Source: Oasisia sp. SBJ-2009 (lineage: Eukaryota > Annelida > Polychaeta > Sabellida > Siboglinidae). From it: a DNA stretch of 64,000 nt. Below the pieces are notes generated by a model that saw only the letters and a list, made by a program, of their open reading frames with translations, had not been told where the DNA came from and did not search any database. Below, in pieces: positions 13,945 to 26,164 of this stretch. The stretch spans positions 32,448,932 to 32,512,931 of the forward strand of contig OZ024864.1 in assembly GCA_964017155.1 (NCBI GenBank), written 5' to 3'. Position 1 is the first letter of the stretch. Each line of letters opens with the position of its first letter. The position numbers and the translations under genes were made by a program.

Positions 13945-14030
13945 GAGCCAGGTTTTTTCGGGCGTAATCGGGTATTAAACCCGGTCTGTTGCTTGCCAGG
14001 CGGATGTTCTAACCACTACACTCTCCGCAC
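13945..14030 (-). repeat. tRNA-like SINE head
   Basis: On the minus strand a TAGTGGTTAGAACATCCGCC segment (A-box region) is followed by GGGTTTAATACCC (B-box-like, plus 13970-13982) at tRNA spacing. Both resemble pol III internal promoters of tRNA-derived SINEs. There is no clear tRNA cloverleaf, and the downstream body and tail are not delimited. It could also be a tRNA pseudogene. Confidence 0.55.
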
Positions 14031-14109
14031 CTGTACTAAAAACATTAGTTTCACAAGAAACACACTACTTTAGTGTTAGCTGGAAGTGATTGTCCTGATG
14101 TGGAAGGTT

Positions 14110-14341
<232 letters not shown>

Positions 14342-14399
14342 TTGAAGATACTTAACAAAACTACATTAGTGTTTATATGGATTTATACGTGGAGAGGAT

Positions 14400-16195
14400 A
14401 GCAAAAAGGCTTACAGTGGCACCACCTACCGGAGTTTCTGTGATTACAAATGATGTACGCACGCACGCACAAAAACAAGCGTATTTCGTATATATTTGTA
14501 TCGATAAAAATAGCGAGTAGTGCTCACCTATAAGCTCACCTATAAAAACACACACGCACGCATGCACGCACACAAGCACACACGCGCGCACACACGCATA
14601 CACATACACCATGTTTTCTGACAGCGCGCAATCGTATCCAAAACTGCAATGATTGTTCGACGGCATCCATTAGTTTCGACTGTGCCGAGCGGCCGATAAT
14701 GTGAGAATTAAAATATATTTAATTATGTATTAATCACGGGTGGTGGAAACGTGGTTTCTTTTGCATTACTGTGTACTTGTTATTCACCAGGCTACTCAGA
14801 ATCTTAATTACAGCCCAGACTTGCAAAGCCAGGGTCATCAGTCAATGTCTATAGGCACGGCTCTGTTTACACTGTGGTTTCCTGTTTGGTGTTTCACAAT
14901 CTGGTTGGGTGTTTCACAATACCTGGTTTGGTGTTTCGCAATAGGCCCACGGTCCTATTTAAACTGGTGTTTGGCGGCAAGTCGGCCTCACTTGCTTCAG
15001 CAGCCGCTCTACTCAGTTAATCAATATTCATCGATACCGTTGGTATTATTTTACCCGGTTAAATTTAGGCTCCCACCCACCCTCCCTTATTGACTGTTTT
15101 ACTTATGTATGTAGTTCGATTATTGTCTAATTGTGCCTATGTTTCTTTCAATTATTATAAATGTATTGTGTAGATGTTAGTTAGTAAGTAGTCTGCAGAT
15201 AGTTAGTAGGTAGTCTGACTTGTAGATCAGGGAGTTTGCATTGTTAGGTGGCGATTGTTTGTATACTTGCACATGTTTACTATGTATGATTATTTGAACA
15301 TGTGGTTATTGTATAACATTAAAACAATGCAGATCTACAAGTTCACCGACAACCCTGTCTTACTCTTATTTGTTCACGAACCTGATCAAGTGTCAGGGCG
15401 GTTTATTGCGAACAGACTGATTAATCCAGTGGCATAGGTCGTAGCCGACAACAGTGGCAGAACGCTGGCTGGCTGGCTACAGTTGGAAGTAAGACAGTGT
15501 ACGTTTTAAATGATGAAATAGGAACTGACATTGCTACATTTCACTGAGATAAAGAGCTCTCAAAGAAAACTCTTCAGTAAACAAAATATGTTGTTAAATT
15601 AAATAGTTTTGTTCAAACCGAAAATAGTCATTGCCGTATTACCGAGGACACTGTTTCCACGACACACCGGGACAATGTCCTGTTGGCGCTGTGGCAGCAG
15701 TTTTACGGCATTCAAGAGCACTGTTCAGAACCAAAATTGATCTTAAATTGCAAAACCTGGTTTACTAGATCTTAACAATGTTATTGAAATGTTCCCCTGG
15801 TCCCCAGTAAGCAGCTTACTTAGGAGTTAACAGCGCAATATGTGCTGTGGGTGGACGTATGTAATGTATGAAGTATCGACATTAACAGCTGGCGACACCT
15901 GCCGATAGAAATGGTCAAGGAGGAACAGTTGTTAAGAGTACTGTGTACTGAGGACAAGATAACCGAATGACACAATAACCGAATGACCCAACTGGCTGAG
16001 AAGAGGCACCGCCGGAATCAGATATCTGCCAATGCTGTAGAGTCTTCTCCATCAACTACACACGTCTGTCACTAGAGCGGGCGAGACTGGCCCCGCCGGG
16101 TGTGACTTATGCTCTACTCCAGGTGGCGTGATGGACCCGGATGTGTCACAGACACACATTGTATTCTATGACACTCACTACTCAGTATTGACGCT
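14400..16195. other. Stretch without a recognisable gene
   Basis: Short CA-rich patches with CACGCACG occur at 14457-14600. From about 15650 to 15700 the sequence TTTCCACGACACACCGGGACA resembles the dispersed motif in the tandem units at 38.2, 39.4 and 52.2 kb, suggesting a diverged member of that repeat family. No coding features are seen. Confidence 0.45.
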
Positions 16196-16198
16196 ACA

Positions 16199-16199
<1 letters not shown>

Positions 16200-16255
<56 letters not shown>

Positions 16256-16303
16256 TCTGTGTGTGTAGGTATGCTTCCATGTAGGCGTGTGTATGTATCC
16301 ATG

Positions 16304-16335
<32 letters not shown>

Positions 16336-16402
16336 TGTATGTATGTATGTATGTATGTATGTATGGATGGATGTATGGATGTATGTATGTATGTATGTAT
16401 GT
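16200..16402. repeat. (TA)n then (ATGT)n microsatellites 5' of the LINE
   Basis: TA dinucleotides (16200-16252), a short diverged spacer, then ATGT tetramers with ATGG variants (about 16305-16402). The tract runs straight into the reverse-transcriptase reading frame. Confidence 0.95.
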
Positions 16403-16412
16403 TCTCCATCTT

Positions 16413-17322
16413 CCTATCAGCAATGCTCGATGATGCTTTCCGAGACATGGGGGATGGCGTCTACATACAGTCCAGACAGAGCGCTGAGCTATTCAACGTC
16501 GCACACTTCAGAGCGAAGACCAAGACTACTCGGATGCTGATGAGAGCGCTGCTATTCGCAGATGACAGTGCACTGGTTGCACACTCTGCTGAAGAGCTGC
16601 AGAATATAGTGGATGCTTTCTCCAATGCGTCAAAGAAGTTTGGCCTGAAGATTAACATCAAGAAGACCGAGGTGCTGTACCAACCAAACTCTACAAGAAC
16701 CCGAGAGGAGGATATCATGGTTGATGGAAACAAGTTAAACTCTGTTCTGGAATTCACCTACCTCGGAAGTACTATATCAAGTGATGGATGCATTGACGAT
16801 GAAATACAGAGGAGGATGGCCAAGGCTAGTGCATCGTTCGGCCGACTACGCCAGAGACTCTGGAACAACCACCATGTGTCCATGCGGGTTAAAGGCAAGA
16901 TATACCGTGCAATCGTGCTGTCCACCCTCCTATTCGGAGCCGAGGCTTGGACAGTGTACAGACGGCAGGTGAAAAAGCTGCATGCCTTCATGATGCGACA
17001 TCTGCGATCGATCGTGAGGATAACCTGGATGGACAAAGTGACAAACAAGGAAATACTCGAACGGACAGGGCTGCCATCTATGGAAGATCTTCTGATCAGA
17101 AAGAATCTCCGGTGGACTGGACACCTCATGAGGATGTCACCAGACAGGCTACCAAAGCAGGTTCTCTACTCCCAACTGTCTTCTGGTCACAGAAAGAGAG
17201 GGCGCCCTCGTCTCCGGTTCAAGGATACCATCAAGAGAAACCTGAAGCTGAGAGACATAAAGATCGACTCCTGGACATCACTCTTACAGCAGAGAGATAA
17301 ATGGAGAGCAACAGTCAAGTAA
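16413..17322 (+). pseudogene. 5'-truncated non-LTR retrotransposon, C-terminal reverse transcriptase
   Basis: About 303 codons, intact to the TAA at 17320. The frame holds the RT palm motif FADD (in LLFADDSALVAHS), the KTE-containing segment, the FTYLGSTIS segment, a thumb-like IYRAIVLSTLLFGAEAW stretch and a C-terminal LRWTGHLMRM ... RGRPRLRFKD region typical of one class of animal LINEs. The endonuclease and early RT motifs are absent, and the frame begins inside the (ATGT)n tract. This is normal 5' truncation by target-primed reverse transcription. The 3' end is close: GCATGATGATG passes into (ATGT)n. Clade (RTE-like or related) is not settled. Confidence 0.88.
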
Positions 17323-17362
17323 TGGAAGCAGTCTTTGTCGCTTCGCGACCGACAGCATGATG

Positions 17363-17472
17363 ATGTATGTATGTATGTATGTATGTATGTATGTATGTAT
17401 GTATGTATGTATGTATGTATGTATGTATGTATGTATGTATGTATGTATGTATGTATGTATGTATGTATGTAT
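17363..17472. repeat. (ATGT)n microsatellite at the LINE 3' end
   Basis: About 27 ATGT units starting right after ATGATGATGT. It may be the LINE's own tail or part of the target. Confidence 0.95.
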
Positions 17473-17910
17473 ATATGCATGCATATATGTAATTTACTAA
17501 ACCGCCATTGAGTCAACGTTGTTTAGGAAAATGCATACATACAACAGTCGACTTATTAAATTACATATATACAACAAATACATACATCCACCAGGGAACC
17601 AATGTGGATACCATGCCGGACGAGGCACCATGGATTACGCCTTGATCAAATCCATGGAACATATACAAGTAATACCGTGAACGAAATCATAACCACCACG
17701 TGGTCTTTGTAGATCTCGTGGCATTCACTCAGTTCACAGAAAAGAACTTATTTTGAACAGAAACTGAAAAAGGTCATACAACGGAGATTCCACAATGTAT
17801 TATCATCTGGTTGCAAAGCTACGATCTAATACAACAAGAGTGGATGTCAGCTGCCATGAAAGCAGTTTGCAATGCCAGATAGCGCTATGGGATTGATGCT
17901 TCTCCCATAG

Positions 17911-18083
<173 letters not shown>

Positions 18084-18939
18084 ACCCGGGTAGGGGAGTA
18101 CAGACGCCAACCCTGCTGTCAGTTGGTCCAACAAACGTTCCGTGTCTTCTTCTTCTACAGGCCTACAAGATGTACGCATAATGTTAAGCTAGGTGAGCAT
18201 GGCAGGTGCAATAATGGAACACAGTCCACTTTTGGTTATTCAACTGTTTCGTTCTCTAGTTTACGTGCCGGATGCGGGCCAGACCAGTGAGGTATAGTTA
18301 TGATCGTAATTGTGGACGTCCTTTCACAAACAACAAATAAAATAAACCAAATACACTTACAAAACACATACACAAGATATATCCTTATAGTCCAGTAGCC
18401 AAAGCCTTATATTTTAGTGAACCTGGTTTTGTCGGATAAAGTTTTTTCTCTGTTGATTCTGGTAGCCTGGGGCATGGTTAATCAGAATCAGGATGATGTC
18501 CGGTGATATATATTGGGCAACTCTAGGTATTAACCCTTTTCTATCGGATACACTCAAATTCTGAAGAAAAAAACGTAAACTCCCATATTTGCATGGTAAA
18601 AACTCATAACAAATTAACCCAGTTTGCTTTCTCTGATATTTATTAACATAATACTATAGTGCAGAATCAAATATGTATCAACACTGAATGAATTAACCCC
18701 TTTCTAGCCATTTTAAGTTAGGGAAATGCCACGATTTCAGGCATGATTTTGCAGAAAATGGTCAAACAACAGTAGGATAAAGTGTTTTTCGCTGTTGATT
18801 CTTGTAGCCTGGGGCATGCTTAATCAGAATCAGGAGGGTGCCCGGTGATATCTATTGGGCAACTCTAGATATTAACCCCTTCATATTGGATACACCATAT
18901 AAATAATATAATATTGTTTTTTCCATTTTTTAATGAAGA

Positions 18940-19275
18940 GTGTTTACCAATGGCTTAAATATGTTTGTTAATCATGAACTCTTGGTACTATCTTCACCTG
19001 GTATTGCTAATATAATATCATTTCGTAGCTGTGCCTCCCAGACTCTCAGACTTGTGAATAACGAAGAGGATGACACAGACATTGTCATAACAAAAGCCAG
19101 TAAATGCATCCTTCATGACTTGAAGAACATTGACATTGACAAGGAACACTACAATATAAGCATGAATAAGGATATTATCAAAGAGTCAGCTAGTGAGTTT
19201 CTCTTGAGGATTTTAGCAAAGGTTTCGCCAAAACTTGATAATACCCTTCCACTGGCCTCCAGCATTGTTCATTAG
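18940..19275 (+). pseudogene. N-terminal piece of an element-encoded protein of unassigned family
   Basis: 111 codons, with LSSPGIANIISFRSCASQTL and then an acidic NNEEDDTDI segment and a SEFLLRILAKVSPKLDNTL stretch. Content and position fit the upstream part of the same gene as 19344-20129 and 20388-21266, though in a different frame. From memory, proteins with this pattern are multi-copy and uncharacterised in corals, brachiopods and molluscs. I cannot verify that here. Confidence 0.55.
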
Positions 19276-19343
19276 TTCCATTGTCACAAGCGTTGTTAAG
19301 TCGCAGGCAACTAGCTTACAAATAGGTCTAGCCGGAAAGATGG

Positions 19344-20129
19344 GTGAGTCAAAGAAGCGTATACAATAGCATGTATTCATATAGTGTCTGTAGTTCGTAT
19401 ACCGAATACAGGCGCTTCAAGAAATCTGCTGCTAAAGCTGCAGTTGCAGATTTGAAGATGTCTGGTATATCAAATGCTGCTGATGGTCTAGTCCAGGCGA
19501 TTGCGGATAATTTTGATGCGGACATATCGTCTCAAAATGGTAGGCTTCCTTCTCACTCAGTACTCCCGGCCCCCTCAGAGGGTGAGCAAGAAGACAACCC
19601 AAGAATCAGAAGGGTCCCCAATGATTCCTCAGAGGTTCCTTGTGATGTTGATATCCACCGGTACCAGGGACCGAAACAGCCACAAATGCCTGAATCCCAT
19701 GCTATAATGGCTATCCCCACTTTGAAGTCACTTGCCCACCAAGTAATTGCAGTTAGGAGAGCGTCGGAGGTCAATCACAGTTTCCTACAGGACATCCTTG
19801 CAAAGGAGGACTGCCCAGAGTTTTATGGTTACAACACGAAACTATGCAGGGAGCAGGGTCATCTTCCACAACCGAAGACGAAAGCCATCTACTTGCCCCT
19901 GATCGACGTGAAGCCATCCGATCCAGATACGATGTTAACAGCTATGGTTAGAGTGCAGGAGCTTACATCGCAAACCGGTCAGACATTCAGCCGTTTGACG
20001 TGCGACCAACAACTCTACCGGGTTGCCGTGCATGTATCTTGGGATCAGCCAGAAAGATTCAAAGACATGTACTTGCATCTTGGGGGTATGCATGCTCTGA
20101 TGAGTTTGCTGGGGCTGTATGTTCATTGA
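19344..20129 (+). pseudogene. Middle piece of the element-encoded protein
   Basis: 261 codons in the annotated frame. Features include a YRRFKKSAAKAAVADL basic helix, a proline- and acid-rich linker, a segment around KAIYLPLIDVKPSDPDT, then FSRLTCDQQLYRVAVHVSWD and FKDMYLHLGGMHALMS. The natural continuation (FAGAVCSLMAKSGLSDILSE, near 20105-20160) is in another frame, so a frameshift near 20100 breaks the gene. I cannot assign a catalytic domain. Confidence 0.65.
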
Positions 20130-20440
20130 TGGCTAAAAGCGGGCTGTCTGATATCCTTTCCGAAGTGTTTGAAGGGGTTCCAAAGATGTTGAGTGGTAAG
20201 AAGTTCCCACAAAATGTACGTGCCCTTCGGATGATGGCAGAGGAGGTAGTTCGTGGCCTGTTCATGGATCATCATTTTGAGAATACTGAAGACCCGACGA
20301 AAGCCTTGGATCAGATTGCTAGGCAGAGCAGGACAGTGAAACTGTGGGTTGAGATCTTGGTGAAGCCTGTATTGCTGATGATGACATATGTTATGGCGGA
20401 ACGCGAGGGTGACTGGCTTCTTCACCTCTTCACAGGTAGA
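20100..20440 (+). pseudogene. Third piece of the element-encoded protein (shifted frame)
   Basis: In the frame of the 20000-20638 ORF, the stretch FAGAVCSLMAKSGLSD to VMAEREGDWLLHLF continues the previous piece. It includes LFMDHHFENTEDPTKALDQI and KLWVEILVKPVLLMMTYVMA. After about 20435 the sensible reading moves to the next frame, with material apparently missing between DWLLHLF and VERLFLKGQHV. I infer an internal deletion, although a short intron is possible (a CAG/GTAGAA sits here). Confidence 0.55.
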
Positions 20441-21266
20441 AAGACTTTTTCTAAAGGGGCAACATGTGACACGACACATTCGGGGCATATGGAATGGTCT
20501 GTGGAGCGACCAGTTCCTAGAATCCACCTTTATGAAGTACGGCCACAGTGTTGGCGGAATAATAGGAATCACGCTAAAGTCGAACGCACTGAAGATATGG
20601 GCGCTAAGCCGTCATATCTGCTGCAAGATAGAGTTTGACATGGGGGAGATGGAAGAGGAGGAGACAGGTGCCACCAGGGTTCAGCTGTATCATAAAGAGG
20701 AGGCCAAGGCAAGGATACAAGCGGATGCGAAGGACAGGGCTGGACTCCATCGCAAACTTGACTATTGCATAAATCCTATGGATTCGAAGGAGCATCCAGA
20801 AGGCAACACTGTGGACATCGTTAACGGGGAGCTAGCCCCAGCATCTGTCAATGTAGAAAATGCTGTGATGATTGGAGAGACTATGTTGGAAGATTACGAG
20901 AAGACATGGCCGGAAGGATTCAACAGCACCATCTCCAAGAAAGTGGAGACAATGGCGGCATCATGCAAATTTGTAAAGATTGGTAACTCTAAAGTACACG
21001 ATTTGAATGCAATCTACTCAAGGGTCATTGCATTGTTATCTAGTTACCGGGATGTCGACGTGAATGGTGTATTTTCTTATGAGCTTGCAACTGTCCCAAC
21101 TACAATATTCATGAAGGATGGAATGCGGATTTGTAAAGCTAAGTCAAAGCTCAAGAGGTCGCTCCAGATTGAAGTTTCGCGGAGGAATGCTGGATGCAAG
21201 CAAGTTTCAGGACTAAGCTCTCCGTCAAGGATTTTGGCAGTAATTAAGTTTGTTTGTTATACATAA
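20388..21266 (+). pseudogene. C-terminal piece of the element-encoded protein
   Basis: Meaningful from about 20435: FLKGQHVTRHIRGIWNGLWS, FLESTFMKYGHSVGGIIGIT, then an acidic and basic segment with KARIQADAKDR, CINPMDSKEHPEG, a SVNVENAVMIGE stretch and YSRVIALLSS. It ends at 21266 in unrelated sequence (LSSPSRILAVIKFVCYT). The family, as I recall it, continues further, so the copy is probably 3'-truncated and non-functional. The WNG-WSD and ESTF-KYGH blocks are the best search handles. Confidence 0.65.
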
Positions 21267-21999
21267 AGTACTGAAGATAAACCATACTACACCCACAGAG
21301 AAGTTTCTGAGTGTTTCTGAGTGTTTGCCAGTAAGGTTTAAAACATATCACATAGACTCTTTCAAGCTGGAATTTTCCTACTGTTGATTGACCATTTTCT
21401 GCAAGATCATGCCTGAAATCGGGGAATTTCCCAAACATAAAATGGCTAGAAAAGGGTTAATTCATTCAGTGTTGACCCATATTTGATTCTGCACTATAGT
21501 ATTATGTTAATAAATATCAGAGAAAGCAAACTGGGTTCATTTGATATGAGGTTTTACCATGAAAATATGGGAGTTCCGTTTTTTTCAGAATTTGAGTGTA
21601 TCCGATAGAAAAGGGTTAATATCTAGAGTTGCCCAATAGATATCACCTGGCATCATCCTGATTCTGATTAACCATGCCCCAGGCTACCAGAATCAACAGA
21701 GAAAAAAACTTTATCCGACAAAACCAGGTTCAACCCCACGACTCCTTGACTATTATTCATTCCTGAATTACATGAATACGATGCATCACTATTTGCTCCT
21801 CAGTTATCACATTTTGAAATTTAAGCGTATCTTTGAGATAACAGTTTCTAGACTGTATGTACATTATACATCAAGCTCAATTACTGCGATAAGGGTAAGA
21901 ACACTATGGCCAACGTGTAGTAGCATCCACACTAATTACAGGTGCATATGCCAAACAGAAAGTTTACTAATAATCTACATGCCGTGTTACATGTAACAC

Positions 22000-23890
22000 C
22001 CTCACTGATGTTTAAATAGTATCAATTTCGACAACCTCTTCCTAACTGTTTCAGCTTGGAGCACTGCTGTGTGTTGTTTCCCAAGATGATGCATTCGGAT
22101 CTTTGTAAAGCACAGAGAACAACATTTTACTTTTTAAACAACCACGCCTAAGTCAATTTAGACTGCGAAGCGCTGTAGTGATAGCTCCCGTAAACAACGT
22201 CGTCATCAACAACGTCAACGATGTTGCGCCTTCGGCTTCGCATCCACTTCGCCGTATGGACTCGATGTCGAGTATCGAAATATCGAAGGTATTGTGACAG
22301 TGCACACTTTTTGGTGTTTGCCTTTCACAAGGTGGCAGCACCCATAATTATATGAAAAGGTTATATTTCATTTATTTTTGTATTATGGTGACATGAGGTA
22401 AATCAAGTAACTATAAGATATATACATTTTATACCATTTATACATTTTAAGGAATTACATTTATAACTACATCTGCCATGTGACACTGGTCACTGACTCA
22501 CTGGTCACTGGTCACTGGTCACGTGAGATGTAGTCAGCCTCTTTTCACTGGACTTGAACTGATAAGTCACCATCCGTGAAGCTGGTGAGTGTCACATAAT
22601 TTATTAATCAAAATTATGTTCTTTTGTTACAAAATTAGTATGATATGTACTGTGAAGGAATTGTGAATAAGTTGATATAAGTTTAATGAATTGTTTTAGT
22701 CAATATTGGGAGTTAAGATTAGTTTTATGGTCAGGACTGTGATATGATCTCAACTGGCCACTGTCAAGCATGTGTCCTTAAATGTGTGCCAGGCAGCCTC
22801 CACTAATGGGTTTCTATAATGGCTGGTGATTAGTAGAAAGATAAGTCTATGGGTTCAGAACATAGAAATGAACATTATAGTTACTATTTAATCACAGTAT
22901 GAGTATATATCATATGTTAGCTTAATTATATTACAGTGTTGTAAAGTGTTAGCTTAGCAAACGTATGAAATGTGTGTCCAGTGGTTGCTCTAAAGCCGGA
23001 TGTCAAATGACAAATGATCTAATGGTCAGTTCCAGCCAGCAGGGTTGAGAGAAAACAGATGCCAACTAGCTGTAGTAGAGCAGAGACACCCAGCTGTGTT
23101 AATGACCCTGTCTACTCCTACACTGCAGGGATAAAGTTACACACACAGTAGTTTGCTTGGGTTTATTAGATTACAGATGAATTGTTCTTTATAATTACAC
23201 TGTAAAATTACTTATATAATTAGATGAGTTAGTTAAAGCTTTATATTGTAATGAGGATCCAGTATTATATGCTCTATTGCAAACATTATGTTTCTAGCAC
23301 AGTTGCTTGTAGAAACACATCGATCAATAGAATGTATGTATGTTGTTATTCAGATTACCACATACCAGGCAGGATGAAGTGACGTACACCCTCACGCAGT
23401 GGTGTAGCTGTGGTGGGGTAAGCGTCAATGAATTTATGGAAGACTGTTTAATTCTATTGCATCGTTTATCCTTATACTTTTTATTTAGTAATGTTAGTAT
23501 GTAAAACAATATCAATACAGGTGCATCGTTAGTAATATTATCAGGTGTTACATGCATATAATTAGCTGTATTTGTTGTAAACAAATGTGAATGTCTTTCC
23601 CTTGTTGAAACAATGATGCTTGTGGTATATGTATTTGTAGCTACCAGTATTGGTAATATATCAGTATATATGCAAGAGCGAATGTATTTCACTTGCTAAT
23701 GTATCTGTATTATGGATGTTATCTGATTGATGATTGTTATAGGTATTTAGTATTTTTATTTTTTTTGTTGTAGGACTTCTACTTCAACTTCTACTTACGT
23801 CAACTTACTTAGACTTATACTTTACTTATAACACGTATCAAATGCCGAATAAAGAATATAGCACAACATTACACGTGTGTTGCCTCCTGA
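22000..23890. other. AT-rich stretch without a recognisable gene
   Basis: A short run of CACTGGT units occurs at about 22484-22520. Other frames are short and unremarkable. Nothing else is supportable. Confidence 0.5.
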
Positions 23891-23904
23891 CATGCCCCAT
23901 GCTA

Positions 23905-24125
23905 CAGTATCGAAGGTATCGAAGGTATCGAAGGTATCGAAGGTATCGAAGGTATCGAAGGTATCGAAGGTATTGTAGGTATCGAAAGTATCGAAGGTAT
24001 CGAAGGTATCGAAGGTGTCGAAGGTATCGAAGGTATCGAAGGTATCGAAGGTATCGAAGGTATCGTAGGTATCGAAGGTATCGTAGGTATCGAAAGTATC
24101 GAAAGTATCGAAGGTATCGAACAGT
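23905..24125. repeat. 9-bp (GGTATCGAA)n minisatellite, about 24 copies
   Basis: Tandem GGTATCGAA with occasional GGTATCGTA, AGTATCGAA and GGTGTCGAA variants. The unit length keeps RRY- and FDT-repeat frames open. It borders a palindromic segment made of the same GGTATCGA vocabulary (24129-24228), which may be its source. Confidence 0.95.
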
Positions 24126-24128
24126 GGG

Positions 24129-24228
24129 CGTTCGATACCAAAAATATCGAAGTATCGCGATACCACTAAATACCGGTATCGAACTTTCGCAAATATCGCG
24201 ATACTTCGATATTTTTGGTATCGAACCA
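24129..24228. repeat. Imperfect 100-bp palindrome rich in TATCGATA-type words
   Basis: The left arm starts GTTCGATACCAAAAATATCG and the right arm ends with its reverse complement. The centre holds ATACCGGTAT. The ends and symmetry look like a short palindromic MITE. The adjacent 9-mer array could have expanded from its arm. Confidence 0.8.
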
Positions 24229-24234
24229 GCACTA

Positions 24235-25935
24235 GTAGTTATGCACATTGCATAATAATATGTGTAATTGTCTTCATAATCATGGACATTATGGCCTTTT
24301 ATTTTTGTGTTGGTCTATATACGAATATTGATTTATTAATTAATTTACAATTACATTCCCATGTTTCTTCTATATTTGGCCCACTACATTTGCAGTAAGT
24401 TTTTATTGACAACATAATTTTGCTTTAAAATTTGGCTGTTAACATTCGAAGTACGAAGACTGCCAATGTACTCGCGTTATTACTATGTAATCGGTAAAAC
24501 ATGTTTACAACTTGACCTATATTTCACATTTGAGCTATATAACGGAAAAACTTGCATAAGTAATTCATACATGCACCATGAATCTTGATACAAACCTAGG
24601 GCTAGGTTTTAGGAAATGTAATTGTTCTTGATAACTTTGCCTTGACTTTTGCAGTTGACCTGCATTCTAAGTTTAACCTAGATTTAACATACATAATGGT
24701 ATTAATTCCTATTTATGATATAATTTACCTGAACATTAATTTGTACGTGGTTATGATAGCATATCTTATTCACTTGACCTACATTTCGCACTTCATCTAT
24801 TAGTAGTGTAATTTATTAATACAATTGCACTCTGGATATTAGAGGCATTATAAATATTAGATACACATATAAACATTAATTGACATTAATGTGGCCTAGC
24901 ATCAAGCTTTGGTACAACCTATAGTTTGAGCTACTATTTTACTTCAAAATTATATTTGGAAAATGATTGCGTTATTTAGTTATAATTCATTAATACATGA
25001 GCACATATCAGCTTTTGGGGATGAATACAGTGTGAAAAACAAACAAAACATGAGATATCATAACAAACATCAAGGCAATTAATCATTTTAGGCATAATGT
25101 AAACAGTGCTGCAACATGTTCGTAATGTCACCAAGGTTAACATTAAAAGAGCAAATTATTATAACAAATATTTCAAATAGATCACTTAAGTCTGTGCAGC
25201 ATTCACTGACGTATACTCACACACCATGATGGTAATATGTGTAAATCAAGTGTTTTTTCATGATCGGTATTTTGTGCATAAGTCCATGTTATAAACTTAC
25301 ATGCACTGGAGTAAAGTTCATAAATTAATTAATATCAGTCCATGCAATATGCACTAAAGAATAGTTTGTAGCTTCATTATAGGTAATGACTAATGTGCAA
25401 TAAGTCCAAGCAATATGCATTGAAGTTCATAATTTTTCTATGCAAGCCCATTGGGACCTCTCCACCTTGCTGATGAGTCGACCCATGTCAGGAGCAATGT
25501 CTACAATTCTCAGTTGAATGGCAGCTTTCGTTACGCGAGTACATTTCACTGCACATAACTTCCAGTTGAGCAACAGGTAACATAACACAACACATTTACT
25601 GCATAAACATCAGGTCCACGGGCTGTTCGATAACTCTCCTGTGGCTGTGGTGTTTATTGTGAACAGTTGCGTATAATGTTGTTAGATAAATTTAAATATT
25701 ACAATTGTTTATATCACTGTCACGGATTATAGCGCACAACGATGAAGTAATTAGACACTGGATCTGCGGTTGCTAATAAAATGTGTCTAAATTGACTAAT
25801 CTAACATAATCTGTTTGCATAGTTTTAATTTCAGACAGAAAATGTTGCTGCAAGTGTGTTGATGTTCTTTGAACACAGGCACAGTGTCCAACTGATCTGA
25901 TTAAAGCTTGATCATTGATTCACTTTGAGATCCAA
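24235..25935. other. AT-rich stretch without a recognisable gene
   Basis: No domain, splice-compatible exon series or strong repeat was seen. Confidence 0.5.
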
Positions 25936-25941
25936 GGCCAG

Positions 25942-26030
25942 AATTCGGACCCACCTCAGTTTTGTCATTATAACTGTATCTTTACTAACATTTGATACTT
26001 CATTTTGTTAATTCAATTATTTACCATCAA
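25942..26030. repeat. Partial copy of the 30.3-kb MITE arm
   Basis: TCGGACCCACCTCAGTTTTG through ATTTGATACTTCATTTTGTT matches the left arm of the MITE at 30293-30715 with few changes. The outermost GGCACTTATGTAC and the other arm are missing. It sits exactly where the 3' part of the Gypsy element stops, so a rearrangement probably removed the retrotransposon's 3' LTR. Confidence 0.75.
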
Positions 26031-26164
26031 CCACTACCGGTGACATATCTCGCCCGTGTTCTTCCGTCAGTTCCGGTGGTTCACTTGTCACGGGTTGAAC
26101 CGCGGTCTCGTTCGGTTCGGACGACGGCCCTGTCGTTTCGCTCGGTGCTTGCGTTGAGGAGTAG

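Larger units (their letters stand above)
18418..21731 (+). mobile_element. 3.3-kb DNA element with about 350-bp terminal inverted repeats
   Basis: The left terminus reads TGAACCTGGTTTTGTCGG and the right terminus is its reverse complement ending at 21731. Similarity continues inward for roughly 350 bp (to about 18770 and about 21375) with modest divergence, including the shared GAATTAACCC...TTTCTAGCCATTTTA and GCAGAATCAAATATG segments. After the left TIR, 18770-18900 repeats the outer TIR part (TTGATTCTTGTAGCCTGGGG onward), so that end holds a partial tandem TIR copy. No target-site duplication is evident. It encloses the broken gene at 18940-21266. The superfamily is not assigned. Confidence 0.8.

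Noticed and set aside
13945..14030. Functional tRNA gene
   Set aside because: A- and B-box-like words are present but acceptor and anticodon stems do not pair convincingly. A SINE head is the better reading.
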